Source: CAVYEM01 sp963767635
Lineage (GTDB): Bacteria; Vulcanimicrobiota; Vulcanimicrobiia; Vulcanimicrobiales; Vulcanimicrobiaceae
DNA length: 64,000 bases
Assembly: GCA_963767635.1 (NCBI GenBank)
Contig: CAVYEM010000001.1
Span: forward strand, 2,108,001 to 2,172,000
Direction of reading: 5' to 3'
Each line of letters starts with the position of its first letter. Positions within the stretch are counted from its first letter, which is position 1. The translations under genes were made by a program, and so were the position numbers. Shown here one piece after another: positions 9,278-18,098 of this stretch. The notes under the pieces were generated by a model, which did no database searches, was not told the origin of the DNA, and saw only the letters and a program-made list of their open reading frames with translations.

Positions 9278-9700
9278 ATGGGCGTGTTGTATTGTGACGG
9301 GGCCATGCGCGCGAAACCGGATATCGGACGGACCTTCAGCCGACAGACACGCGTTGAAGAGTGGATGACGGCGGAAAAGGCCGGTAACAAGGGCGTCGAC
9401 GTCCTTTCTACCCCCATGCTGCTGCAGATGATCGAGGACGCCGCCATGGCTTGCGTCGCGCCATTGCTGGGTGACGGGCAAATCACGCTGGGAACGCACA
9501 TCGACCTGGAGCATCATAAACCCGTGCCGGTCGGTTTCATCGTGCGAACCGAAGTTGAAGTGGTACTCGTGGACGGCCCGCGCATCAGTTTCGCAGTCCA
9601 GGTCTTCGACGAGCAAGAAGCCGTTGCGGAAGGGACGCACGAGCGGTACATCATGGAGCGCGCTAAGTTCCTTGCAAAGATTGAAGAGAAGCTCGCTTAA
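9278..9700 (+). CDS. FlK-like hotdog-fold thioesterase
   Basis: 140 residues, the size of a single hotdog domain. The STPMLLQMIEDAAM segment supplies the Thr and Glu, and GTHIDLEHHKP the His, of the FlK (fluoroacetyl-CoA thioesterase) arrangement. VGFIVRTEVEVV and the closing HERYIM fit the family. FlK hydrolyses fluoroacetyl-CoA, but most homologues are acyl-CoA thioesterases of unknown substrate. ATG at 9278 follows GGGGAAGG; a second ATG at 9305 is possible. It is a single gene divergent from the efflux operon. Confidence 0.75.
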   Translation: MGVLYCDGAMRAKPDIGRTFSRQTRVEEWMTAEKAGNKGVDVLSTPMLLQMIEDAAMACVAPLLGDGQITLGTHIDLEHHKPVPVGFIVRTEVEVVLVDGPRISFAVQVFDEQEAVAEGTHERYIMERAKFLAKIEEKLA

Positions 9701-9737
9701 CGGGCCGGTTAACGCCATTTATTAGGAGAACGCCCGC

Positions 9738-9766
9738 GCCCGCCTGCATTATCCTGCAGGGTGGGC
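9738..9766 (+). terminator. Hairpin downstream of thioesterase
   Basis: GCCCGCCTGCA pairs with TGCAGGGTGGGC with one bulge and a short TTATCC loop, 38 bases after the stop codon. There is no T-run, so a factor-dependent end or an RNA-stabilising stem is more likely than a classical intrinsic terminator. Confidence 0.4.
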
Positions 9767-9822
9767 AGCCTGCTCCACGAAGGATTAGCCTGATTTGCTT
9801 TCGGGTATTTGCGGCATAACGC

Positions 9823-9890
9823 TTGGTTTGCCGCAGGCTCGTGTAAAATACGAGCTCCCTGCAAGGCAAGGTTTCATTCCAGCTAGGAGG
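9823..9890 (+). promoter_or_regulatory. Promoter and ribosome binding site for the barrel protein
   Basis: TTGGTT (9823-9828) and TAAAAT (9844-9849) are spaced by 15 bases, a somewhat short sigma-70-like pair. A strong AGGAGG (9885-9890) lies five bases before the TTG at 9896 and decides that start. Confidence 0.5.
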
Positions 9891-9895
9891 ATAAC

Positions 9896-11530
9896 TTGAT
9901 ACGACTGAGCACCGGAGTCCTTGCCGCCGTTTTATCGGTCGGCATGGGACTTAGCGCGGTCGCAGCTCCGTCTTCAGCATCGCATGGCAACATTGGACTC
10001 AACGCGATCGCTCAGGCAACGGCTGCACCGTCTCCGGCAGCGAGCGCACCGTCTTCGCCGGCACCCGCAGCGAGCGCACCGGCTTCGCCGGCACCCGCAG
10101 CGAGCGCACCGGCTTCGCCGGCACCCGCAGGCTCCCCGTCCATGGGACCGTCTATGGGACCCTCAGGGGCCCCGTCCATGGGACCCTCGGCGGGACCGTC
10201 GGGCACGCCCATGGCTTCACCGGCACCTGCAGCTCCTGCCCCGGCGGCACCAGCGGAAAATGCACCGCCGGCGAACTTCGGTTCCCCGCCGTCCGGACAA
10301 ATCCCGATTCTATTCAACGACCACCACGTCTATGCCAAACCGGACCGGCTCAAACAGGGCCGCGTTCTGGCGGCATTGGTCCGTGGCGGCACGATTCTCA
10401 TCCCGCTGCGTTCGATGTTCGAGCAGATGGGCGCGACCGTTTCCTATAACCCAGGAACCAAGACGGTCGACGTCACCAAGCCCGGGGCGGACGTAAAGGT
10501 GACCGTCGGCAAGCCCGAGGTCATGATCAACGGCGAAACCCGTCCGCTGGACGTTCCGCCGGAGATCTACCAGGGTCACGTCGTCGTCCCCGTCCGCGTG
10601 ATTTCCGAAGGCATGGGGGCCTACGTGCAGTGGGTTCCGGATCGCCGCGTCGTGGTGGTCCGCTATCTGCCGCCGACTCCACCGCCGCCGCCGGCTCCGG
10701 CACCGCCGGCTCCGGCACCGTCGGCAACCCCAGCTCCGACACCGGTTCCCACGCCGAACATCACGGCGTTCGTCGCGGGCGACTACATCATCTCGCCGAA
10801 GGTCTACAACGAGTTCAGCCCGGGCAACACCGGCTCGAACAGCAACGGCGGCTTCTCCTATCGAATCCACGGCGCGTTCGAGTTCGATCTCGGTAGCCTG
10901 CCCTGGATGATCGAGGGCGATTACCGGCAGTTCAACTATCCGCACACCCAGGGCGCCCTTACGGACGTCACCGGAGCTACCGGCGCAATTCCGGGAGCGC
11001 AGTGCGGAACCGGACTTCCGGGTAGCGCCGCCGGCGGCGATCCCGGCTGCGTCACCGCCATCGGCGGACAATTCCAAACGTTCGTTCCGGCATTCACCGT
11101 GCGCGACTACGATCTCGACGCGCGTCTAGGCCTGAAGATCCTGGATCCGCACATCTACATCGGCGTCGGCTACATGTGGCGCTCGGGCAACTACGGCTAC
11201 CCGCGCTTGACCGGCGTAGGCGGCGGAATCGAGAAGCTGCCTGACCTCAATCAGACCGGCTTCACGTGGTTCGGCAGCGCGTACTACTATCCGAATGCAA
11301 AGGGCGACGGAACCGGTTGCCTCACGCTCGGATGCGTCCCGCCGGGCGCCGACTACACCCTTGCGTACAACATCTTCAAGTACGACATCGGTGGTGCGTT
11401 CACGTTCGGCCAGAACACGCCGATCTACGTTGAGTTCGGCTTCTTGGGCGACAAGGGCAACGGCAGAACCAACGCTCCGATCGACTTCACGCACTCCGGC
11501 CCGTACGTCGGTTTGGGCCTCAAGTTCTAA
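9896..11530 (+). CDS. Exported outer-membrane-barrel-like protein with copper-amine-oxidase-N-like domain
   Basis: 544 residues, TTG start. A signal peptide is followed by an Ala/Pro/Ser/Met-Gly-rich linker (about 45-135). Residues ~138-259 resemble the copper amine oxidase N-terminal-like domain (PF07833 type): FNDHHVYA, LIPLRSMFEQMGATVSYN, VPVRVISEGMGAYVQW. A second Pro-rich linker follows. Residues ~291-544 alternate aromatic and polar residues and end GPYVGLGLKF, with the terminal aromatic seen in outer-membrane barrels. A surface or periplasm-spanning structural role is plausible. It is flanked by its own promoter and a strong terminator, so it is monocistronic. The barrel assignment is inferred from pattern only. 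Confidence 0.7.
   Translation: MIRLSTGVLAAVLSVGMGLSAVAAPSSASHGNIGLNAIAQATAAPSPAASAPSSPAPAASAPASPAPAASAPASPAPAGSPSMGPSMGPSGAPSMGPSAGPSGTPMASPAPAAPAPAAPAENAPPANFGSPPSGQIPILFNDHHVYAKPDRLKQGRVLAALVRGGTILIPLRSMFEQMGATVSYNPGTKTVDVTKPGADVKVTVGKPEVMINGETRPLDVPPEIYQGHVVVPVRVISEGMGAYVQWVPDRRVVVVRYLPPTPPPPPAPAPPAPAPSATPAPTPVPTPNITAFVAGDYIISPKVYNEFSPGNTGSNSNGGFSYRIHGAFEFDLGSLPWMIEGDYRQFNYPHTQGALTDVTGATGAIPGAQCGTGLPGSAAGGDPGCVTAIGGQFQTFVPAFTVRDYDLDARLGLKILDPHIYIGVGYMWRSGNYGYPRLTGVGGGIEKLPDLNQTGFTWFGSAYYYPNAKGDGTGCLTLGCVPPGADYTLAYNIFKYDIGGAFTFGQNTPIYVEFGFLGDKGNGRTNAPIDFTHSGPYVGLGLKF
10041..10130 (+). repeat. Three tandem 30-base repeats
   Basis: Units 10041-10070, 10071-10100 and 10101-10130 are identical except for one base in the first. 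Each encodes ASAP(A/S)SPAPA. They form the Pro/Ala linker of the barrel protein, and copy number is likely to vary between strains. Confidence 0.9.
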
Positions 11531-11552
11531 ACGAAAGCGTCTAGAACGACAA

Positions 11553-11585
11553 AGAGCCTCGCAGCAATGCGGGGCTCTTCTGTTA
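11553..11585. terminator. Intrinsic terminator between convergent genes
   Basis: AGAGCCTCGCA (11553-11563) pairs with TGCGGGGCTCT (11568-11578) around a GCAA loop, followed on the plus strand by TCTGTT and on the minus strand by TTTGTC. It lies 22 bases after the barrel gene and just after the toxin stop, so it may act in both directions. Confidence 0.75.
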
Positions 11586-12011
11586 TCGTTCGGACCAGGG
11601 GTTTACGACTTCGAGGTTCTGCGAACCCGCCAACGCGGAAGTGCCGAATATTTCGAGTGACTACTGCAAGGCCGTGGACGTTCGCAATTGCAGCTATTTG
11701 CGAATCCGTGGCAGGAAGCGTCTGTCCCTTGAGGCGGGCAGCGGCGACGGCTCGGCCCAATCTCGTGCACAGGCAACGTCGAAAGGCAGGATGCGTTCCT
11801 GGAACTCGGCGATAAGATTTTGAAGCCACGATTCCAACGAACGACGTTTCCTTGAGGGCTTGAGCAATCTGATTTTGATCTCCAATCCGCCGATGGAAGG
11901 CGCCCCAACAAACGCCCCTTGCGAGCTCGGAGCCGACGTCCACGTTAGGAGCCCGGCGTTCGGGCGCAGTTTTGTGGGCTCCGAGAGCGCCGCCGTGTCG
12001 AGCAGGAACAC
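11583..12011 (-). pseudogene. VapC-like PIN-domain toxin, broken by two single-base frameshifts
   Basis: Reading three frames in turn reconstructs a PIN toxin. MFLLDTAALSEPTKLRP opens frame one, and SIGGLEIKIRLLKPSRKRRSL continues it to FDVACARDW. One base is then missing in the G run at 11756-11758, after which GQTLPATDSQIAAIANVHG and VTRNIRHF continue. One extra G near 11617-11619 hides the normal end NLEVVNPWSER and the stop at 11583. The PIN acidic residues D5 and the D of ATD remain, but the usual Asn of DTN is Ala. VapC toxins are tRNA/rRNA endonucleases. It begins directly after the antitoxin stop. Either a real pseudogene or G-run sequencing errors. Confidence 0.75.
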
Positions 12012-12293
12012 CTATGAACTCTTGTCGTCAAAAGTGTCGGACGACGGTTCGTAATGTTGCTGGGAGTGCGACAGATCCAATTCGGAATGCATCAGCGGGG
12101 AATGAAGCAAAAACGACAGAAGCGATTTCCGCGGATGCAACGCTTCGTACTCTGCGACCGACACCACGGCGGCAGCGGGCTTGCCGCAGCGTAAGATAAT
12201 CTGCGCCTTGCCGGACTGCGCCAGGTCCACCAATTCTGACAGTTTCGCTTTCGCGTCCTGAAGATTCCATGCCGATCCTTTGATCGTTCGCAC
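12012..12293 (-). CDS. Phd/YefM-type antitoxin
   Basis: 93 residues, GTG start at 12293. The N-terminal half has the Phd/YefM DNA-binding fold pattern: WNLQDAKAKLSELVDLA, then a basic/hydrophobic strand and GKPAAAVVSVAEYEAL. The C-terminal tail with LLHSPLMHSELDL is the toxin-binding part. The stop directly abuts the start of the PIN toxin reading frame, the standard order of such modules. It is expected to repress its own promoter, and a small palindrome sits just upstream. The antitoxin frame is intact although the toxin frame is broken. Confidence 0.85.
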   Translation of the reverse strand: MRTIKGSAWNLQDAKAKLSELVDLAQSGKAQIILRCGKPAAAVVSVAEYEALHPRKSLLSFLLHSPLMHSELDLSHSQQHYEPSSDTFDDKSS

Positions 12294-12304
12294 CGTTAAA
12301 CCGG

Positions 12305-12315
12305 ACTAGGCTAGT
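12305..12315. promoter_or_regulatory. Candidate operator of the toxin-antitoxin module
   Basis: ACTAGGCTAGT is a near-perfect palindrome 11 bases upstream of the antitoxin start, in an otherwise AT-rich stretch. Phd-type antitoxins bind such short palindromes to autoregulate. The role is inferred from position. Confidence 0.4.
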
Positions 12316-12319
12316 TTAT

Positions 12320-13390
12320 TTAAGGCGTCAAGAGCGTTGCAGAGCGGGTATGCCTGGAAGGATGATGCGTCGGGCGGGGAAGCGGTGAAGAACTCACAGC
12401 CGGCGTGGCGGACGCCCCCGTGGACGGCGCCGTCGAAGGGCCGGGCGCCGATGCGCTCGGTCCCGGCGAGGGCGATATGGTCGGTCCCGGCGAGGGCGAT
12501 ATGGTCGGCCCCGCCGCGGGCGAAGTTGTCGCTATCGTCCCGGGCGATGCAGTGGTCGACGGTGTGGGACTACCGCTAGGGGAGCCGGTTGCTGAGGGCT
12601 GCGGCGCCAGGGAGCCGGTGGGCAGCGGCGTCGGCGAAGGACTGGGCGAGGGGGAAGGCGTCGGCGTCAGACACGGCACGGGCAGGACTTCGACCTTCGG
12701 GCCGCCGGGAGCGGTGGTCGGCGTCGGCGAGGGCGTCGGCGTGGGACTAGGCAGCGGCGTTGCCGACGCGGATGACGTCGGCGAGGGCGTCGCAGAGCCG
12801 CCGGGCGCAGGGGGAGTCGGCAAATCGGCGCAGGCAACCGGCGTCGCAAAATAGTGCTCGGTAAACCCAACGCCGAGATCTTTCTTGAGCGCTTTGCCGA
12901 AATAGCTCGCCGGCCATTTCTCGATCACGATGTGCGCGTATTGCCATGCCTTGTCTTGGTATTGCTGCACCCACACCTTGCGATACAGCTGAAATGCCAA
13001 AAAATACGAGCGGGCGAGCTGCGGATCGTTCGGGTACTTTCGCGACCACGCGGTCATCGCTTCGTCCGCAAAATTCGCGTTTGCTATCAGTCGAGGGTCG
13101 GTGGTGTATGCACCTGCGCGGATCAGATCGTCGTGAAACGTGTTGTTGATGCCCAAAAAACTCATCTTTAGCCGGCCGAAATATTCGTCGCCGGGAGCCG
13201 ATATGCGAAGCATGTCGCTGATGCGCTGCTGCCACTTCGACATCTTCGGCGCTGCGTTTTTTTTCCGCGCCGGGGGTGAAGCGGTTGGTTTTCCGGCGGG
13301 TTTTCCTGCCACGGGCGGCGCCGCCGCGATCGAACCGATGATGCCAAGACCAATCGCCGCGGCCGATGCGGACATGAACGCACGTTTCAA
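12320..13390 (-). CDS. Exported protein of unknown function with Pro/Ser/Thr-rich tail
   Basis: 356 residues with TTG start at 13390, favoured by GAGGG and AGGAG upstream (an ATG lies five codons in). A signal peptide and basic linker precede a helical globular region at ~48-195 rich in Tyr/Trp (WQQRISDMLRIS, ARSYFLAFQLYRKVW, HIVIEKWPASYFGKAL), which has a TPR-like look. The last ~160 residues are low complexity (SPTPSPSP type), a probable cell-wall or surface stalk. Family not recognised. The antitoxin gene starts 26 bases downstream on the same strand. Confidence 0.65.
   Translation of the reverse strand: MKRAFMSASAAAIGLGIIGSIAAAPPVAGKPAGKPTASPPARKKNAAPKMSKWQQRISDMLRISAPGDEYFGRLKMSFLGINNTFHDDLIRAGAYTTDPRLIANANFADEAMTAWSRKYPNDPQLARSYFLAFQLYRKVWVQQYQDKAWQYAHIVIEKWPASYFGKALKKDLGVGFTEHYFATPVACADLPTPPAPGGSATPSPTSSASATPLPSPTPTPSPTPTTAPGGPKVEVLPVPCLTPTPSPSPSPSPTPLPTGSLAPQPSATGSPSGSPTPSTTASPGTIATTSPAAGPTISPSPGPTISPSPGPSASAPGPSTAPSTGASATPAVSSSPLPRPTHHPSRHTRSATLLTP
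12457..12504 (-). repeat. Two tandem 24-base repeats
   Basis: 12457-12480 and 12481-12504 are identical and encode the octapeptide PTISPSPG twice in the Pro-rich tail of the exported protein. Confidence 0.85.
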
Positions 13391-13516
13391 ATACAGCCCT
13401 CGCTCCTTCGCTTCTGCTTTAGGAACCTCTTTACGGTTAACGTTCTTTCCGATTTGAGAATCCGCTTACATTACCTGCGAAGGCATGTGCATTTGCCGCG
13501 CCAAACACCCGCAACA

Positions 13517-14764
13517 ATGCCGCACGTCACCGTCGCCGCAGTTCAGCCGGCTGCACACGAGCGTACGAACCTTGCGCGCGCATGGCCCGATCTTGGTGCC
13601 CGCATCCGCGAAGCTGCGGCATCGGGAGCGCAGCTCGTCGTTTTGCCGGAAGGCACTCTGCCGGCGTACGTTCTGGGCTACGAACGCTTCGAAATGCGCG
13701 AGATCGACGACGCGCTGCGAGGGTGCCAAGGGATGGCGCGCGAGCTGGGCATCGTGCTCGTGGTCGGTGCGGCGCGCCGCGACGGGCAGCGCCTGTTCAA
13801 CAGTGCCGCTATCATCGATCGGGACGGTGCGGTCGCGGGGTACGCGGACAAACATTTCCTGTGGCATTTCGATCGCCAGTGGTTCTCGCCGGGCGAGCGT
13901 TTGGAGCCGGTGCGAACGTCCATCGGCACGATCGGCGCGCTCATATGCGCGGACGGACGCATACCGACGATTGCGCGCGCGCTCGTCGACCGCGGCGCGC
14001 AGCTGCTGGTGATGCCGACCGCCTGGGTCACCAGCGGGCGGGATCCGCACGATTTGGAAAACGTGCAGGCCGATCTGCTCGCGCGCGTGCGAGCGCGCGA
14101 AAACGGCGTTCCCTTCGTCGCTTCGAATAAATGCGGCACCGAACGGGGATGCGTGGCCTATTGCGGCAAGAGCCAAATCGTGCGCGCGGATGGGACGATT
14201 GCCGCGATGGCCGCGCAAGACGGTCCGCAGACGATCGTTGCTCGCGTGGAAGTCGGAGCACGCGTGCCAATTGCACGAACCCAAAGCGCTCCCACGCCGG
14301 AGTGTTGCCTCGATCGAACCGCGCGCATTGCCATCGCGGCGCGAGAGCCCCCGCGCGACGGGGAAGAAATGCTGCGCATCCTCGAAGCGGACATGTTGAT
14401 TTCGCCGGCCCAACCGTACGCTTTCACCGTCACGGATGAAGTCGTCCTCGATCCCGGCGGTCTGGTAAACGCGCGCTTGTCGGGCATGAATTTGGCGGTG
14501 TGGGAAACCGCGTACGAGCCTGCGTGGCAGGTCACGTTCGCGCGCGCGCGCGCGCTCGAACTGCGCATGTACTTGGTCGTCATCGATGCGCAGCACGATC
14601 GCGCGTATGCGGTCGATCCCGACGGCACCGTGCTGTGCGGCACGTTTCCCGGCTATGACGTTGCCGCATTCGCTTACGATCCGGCACGCGCCGGCAATAC
14701 GACTGTCGCTCCGCGGACGGACGTGCGCAGCGGACTGCAGCGCGCTCAGCATGCCGCGCCGTAG
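13517..14764 (+). CDS. Carbon-nitrogen hydrolase (nitrilase superfamily) with decayed second half
   Basis: 415 residues from ATG at 13517; the frame is open 21 codons earlier, but MPHVTVAAVQPA is the usual nitrilase N-terminus. The Glu-Lys-Cys triad is visible in VLPEGTLPAY, YADKHFLWHF and ALICADGRIP. The enzyme is expected to hydrolyse an amide or nitrile in the cytoplasm. From about residue 290 a second nitrilase-like C-terminal pattern appears (ARALELRMYLVVIDAQ, YAVDPDGTVLCGTFPGYDVAAF) without catalytic residues, as if a degraded duplicate were fused. The length exceeds the usual 260-300. The 3' end overlaps the propeller gene by 14 bases. Confidence 0.85.
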   Translation: MPHVTVAAVQPAAHERTNLARAWPDLGARIREAAASGAQLVVLPEGTLPAYVLGYERFEMREIDDALRGCQGMARELGIVLVVGAARRDGQRLFNSAAIIDRDGAVAGYADKHFLWHFDRQWFSPGERLEPVRTSIGTIGALICADGRIPTIARALVDRGAQLLVMPTAWVTSGRDPHDLENVQADLLARVRARENGVPFVASNKCGTERGCVAYCGKSQIVRADGTIAAMAAQDGPQTIVARVEVGARVPIARTQSAPTPECCLDRTARIAIAAREPPRDGEEMLRILEADMLISPAQPYAFTVTDEVVLDPGGLVNARLSGMNLAVWETAYEPAWQVTFARARALELRMYLVVIDAQHDRAYAVDPDGTVLCGTFPGYDVAAFAYDPARAGNTTVAPRTDVRSGLQRAQHAAP

Positions 14765-15977
14765 AATCGTGTTTTGGTGTGCCGCATTGCTCGCACTCGT
14801 CGGAACCGCTCCGCGCCAGCGTACGCGTATCGTCGGTTCGTTCAGGCTCGCGATACCGGCGGGGCCCTTCGTCTCGCAGAGCCGTTTGCCAATCGATGCG
14901 CCCGGAATAACAGGCGCGATCTCGGTGTCGGTGATCGGACCCGGTACACTCGAGCGCGGCCTTTTCGTCGCTCCGGCAGTCGATCGGCCGACGAGCACGC
15001 TGCTCGTCGCCGCTACGCGCGGCGCGATCGCGTCGACTTCGATCCATACCGTCCCGCCGCCGTCACCCGGAGCGCCGCTGCTCGCCGTCGCGACCTACGA
15101 AAGCGGCGTGGCGCTGCACGATCCCAAAACATTTGCGCTGCTCGGGTACGCACCGATCGGCGGCCCTCCCGGTGACGTCACGTTCTCGCCGCGCGGTGAA
15201 ATGCTGGCTCCGGACACCGACGGACAATCGCTTGCGGCAACTACCCGATCGCCGTGGAGCATGCGTTGGATCGCCGGCGTCATCGCGGGCAACGAAGTGG
15301 CCGTTGACGCCCGCACGTCGAACATTTTCGTAACCGACCGCGACGTGAACGGATCGGGAGCGCTCACTCGGATCGCGCCCGACGGCCGGGTGCGACGAAT
15401 CGTCACCGGCCAGACCGCCGAAGGGCTCGCGATCGACAGCACGCGCGGGATGGTGTACGTGGGCAACGTCAACGATGCAACCGTGGCGCAAGTCGAAGCG
15501 AACGGCATGACGCTGGTTCGAAAAATCCGCAGCGTCGAGCGAACGTTCGGCATCGCGCTCGATTCAAAAGCGCAGCGGCTCTACGTCGTATCGAACACCA
15601 GCCCAACGATGCATAAAAACGGCGGCTATACGGCGGCGATCGACCTCCGGCGCAGCGGCACGCCCATCGTCGCGAGAAGTTCGCCGATGCTTTTTCCACT
15701 GGGCGTCGCGCTGGACCCCTCGCGCAATCGCCTGTTCGTCACCGACGAAGCGGCGGACGAAGTGTACGTGTTGAACGCGCGGACGCTTCGCGCGACGCAC
15801 GCGCCGCTCAAAACCTGCCGGACGCCGTGGCGCCCACGCGTCGCCGGTGATCGTCTCTACATTCCGTGCGCGCGTGCCGATGCAATCGACGTCTTCGATC
15901 TTTCCACGCTTGCACGGGCCAAGCACGCCCCATTTCATACGGGAGGTTTCCCGCTCAGCGTGGCGTTGTGGCCCTGA
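14751..15977 (+). CDS. Exported NHL/YVTN-type beta-propeller protein
   Basis: 408 residues. The basic start and FWCAALLALVGTAP make a signal or anchor. The rest is a series of propeller blades with recurring patterns such as GLAIDSTRGMVYVGN, GIALDSKAQRLYVVSN and GVALDPSRNRLFVTDEAADEVYV. These fit NHL/YVTN/lactonase-like propellers acting as periplasmic scaffolds. ATG at 14751 lies inside the end of the nitrilase gene, and its stop overlaps the glycosidase GTG by ten bases, so it is in the middle of a tightly coupled operon. No catalytic motif was recognised. Confidence 0.75.
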   Translation: MPRRRIVFWCAALLALVGTAPRQRTRIVGSFRLAIPAGPFVSQSRLPIDAPGITGAISVSVIGPGTLERGLFVAPAVDRPTSTLLVAATRGAIASTSIHTVPPPSPGAPLLAVATYESGVALHDPKTFALLGYAPIGGPPGDVTFSPRGEMLAPDTDGQSLAATTRSPWSMRWIAGVIAGNEVAVDARTSNIFVTDRDVNGSGALTRIAPDGRVRRIVTGQTAEGLAIDSTRGMVYVGNVNDATVAQVEANGMTLVRKIRSVERTFGIALDSKAQRLYVVSNTSPTMHKNGGYTAAIDLRRSGTPIVARSSPMLFPLGVALDPSRNRLFVTDEAADEVYVLNARTLRATHAPLKTCRTPWRPRVAGDRLYIPCARADAIDVFDLSTLARAKHAPFHTGGFPLSVALWP

Positions 15978-18098
15978 GCGCGCTGCTGCTCGCGATTGCC
16001 GCTGCGCTGCCTGCCTCACCGCAGCCCCCCGCGCCGTTTCCAAAAATCGTTACGGACGCATCGACGATCGTGGACGTGGCGCCGGGCGTGACGTACGGAA
16101 ATTATGAAATGCGAACGCAAGACGGACCCCTCTCGATCCACGTCATTGCAGTCGACCCCCACAATCCAACGGTTCGCTTGGGTACTGCGCTCGCCGGCGA
16201 TCGGCTCGTGTCCCGCGGCGAAACGCTTTCTTCCATGGCGCAGCGGCTGCACGCGGTGGCGGGCGTGAACGGCGATTACTTCGACATCAATCAAACCAAT
16301 CAGCCGTTGAACATTCTCGTGCAGAATGGACGGCTCGTTCGCGCGCCGATGCATCGCTGGGCGCTCGCCCTGGATTCAAAAAACGACGCGAGCTTTGCCG
16401 AGTTCGCTTTGTCGCTACGGGCCGTGCTGCCGCAAGGAACGCTCCCGCTCAAGACGATGAACGATTGGCCGCCGCCAGGAGGCGGCGCCGTATTGATCAC
16501 GCCGGAATACGGACCGCTGCGGCCCGCGGCAAACGTTACCGAAATTGCGCTGCAGCCGGCGCAGGGCGATCCGCCGTTGGGCGGATATCGGGTGTCGGCC
16601 GTCACAGACAATACGACCACGCAGAGCGCCGGTTATTATTTGGCCGTCGGACCGAACGCGTACGGCAGCGTTACGCTGCCTGAACCCGGCGACACGGTGG
16701 CCATCGAGGGCGACACGACGCCTGCGCTGGAAAACCTCACCGCCGCGATCGGCGGAGGACCGCTGCTGGTTAAAAACGGCGCGTGGTACTCGGATCCGGA
16801 CGGACCGTCCACCGGCGAGTTCGCCACGCACATGCCTGCAAGCGGCGTAGCCATAACCAAAAGCGGCGCGCTCCTGCTCTTCGAAATCGACGGGCGCCGC
16901 CCGGCGTTGTCGATCGGACTGTTGCAGCCGCAGTTCGCTGCATTGATGATCGCCTTCGGCGCGGTTACCGGAATGCAATTCGACGGCGGCGGCAGTTCAA
17001 CGCTGGTCGCGCGCATGCCGGGCGACGACGGCGCCATCGTGCAAAATCTCCCTTCAGACGGCAACGAGCGGCGCATCGCCGACGCGCTGCTCGTCTATAG
17101 CGATGCACCGTATGGGCCGCCTGCGCGCTTGTACGCAACGCCGCAAATCGTTCGTGCGCTCCCCTTGGCCCGCGTTGCCCTCAGCGTTGCCGTCACCGAT
17201 GCAAGCGGCCATCCCGCACGCGACTGCCGTTGTCGCCGTGTCCATGCGCGTCGTTCCCCAAGATGCAGGCAGAATGGACGGGCAAACCTTTGTTGCCGGA
17301 GCCCGTGCGACGGACGCGATCGTACGCGTGCGCGCCGGCACGCTGCACGCACAAGTTCCGGTTCGCATCACTGCCACGCCGGCGTACGTCGACATCCTGC
17401 CCCAGAATCCGGCTCTGCGCAACGGAGGGAGCCTCGCGCTGCAGGCACGTGCATTTGACGCGCGCGGCTATCCGGTTGCGATTCCGCAATTGCTCGACTG
17501 GCAAACGGACCGCGGCATCATCGACCGGGATGGCCGCCTGCGCGTTGGCGATCGCAACGTCGAGGTCAGCGTGGCGCTGGGAACGGCCCGGGCGCGGACC
17601 TTGGTAACCGTCGGAGAGCACGAACTGGAGCTTCCGCTGCAGCGCTACGCGCGCTTTTCGACGGCGCCCAAAGCCGGCCCGGGCAGTTTGGAGCCCGGCA
17701 CCCCGTGTGCCGACTGCACGACGCTGCGGTATGATTTCTCCGGAAAAGAACGTGCCGCATACGCGCAGGCTTCCATCGCGCTGCCGCAGCGCGCACTGGG
17801 CATCTCCGCCGACGTGTTTGGCGACGGCAACGGCGAGATTCTGCGCATAGCGGTGAACAATGCGATCAACGAACGGTTTTTATACACCGTCGCAACCGTG
17901 GATTGGCATGGTTGGCGCCGCGTCGAGTTTGATTTTCCGCCGGCGCTGCCCCAACCGATCACGTTCAAGTCGCTCTACGTCATCAACCGCGTGGGACCGT
18001 CCCCGCCGGTGCGAACGGCGGGCTTTGTTGCGGTGCGTAACATGCAGGTAATTCTGGCGGGCAATTCCGGCGACGCGCCCAAATACACGCATCGATGA
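15968..18098 (+). pseudogene. Phosphodiester glycosidase (NAGPA-like) protein with one frameshift
   Basis: GTG at 15968 gives a signal peptide, then a PF09992-type domain: AGVNGDYFDINQTNQPLNI, GGYRVSAV, AAIGGGPLLVKNG and MQFDGGGSSTLVARM. Such enzymes remove N-acetylglucosamine-1-phosphate from phosphodiester-linked sugars outside the cytoplasm. The frame breaks at about 17215-17222. The next frame carries on coherently (MRVVPQDAGRMDGQ) with Ig-like or sandwich segments to a stop at 18098, overlapping tldD by ATGA. Corrected, this is a ~710-residue two-part protein. The break may be a sequencing indel, as both halves keep good coding character. Confidence 0.75.

Noticed and set aside
10041..10130. 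CRISPR-like tandem repeats
   Set aside because: Repeats are directly adjacent without spacers, in frame, and encode a Pro/Ala linker.
13466..14998. A 510-codon open frame on the minus strand opposite the nitrilase
   Set aside because: Arg/His-rich composition and full overlap with a well-supported nitrilase. It is a high-GC shadow frame.
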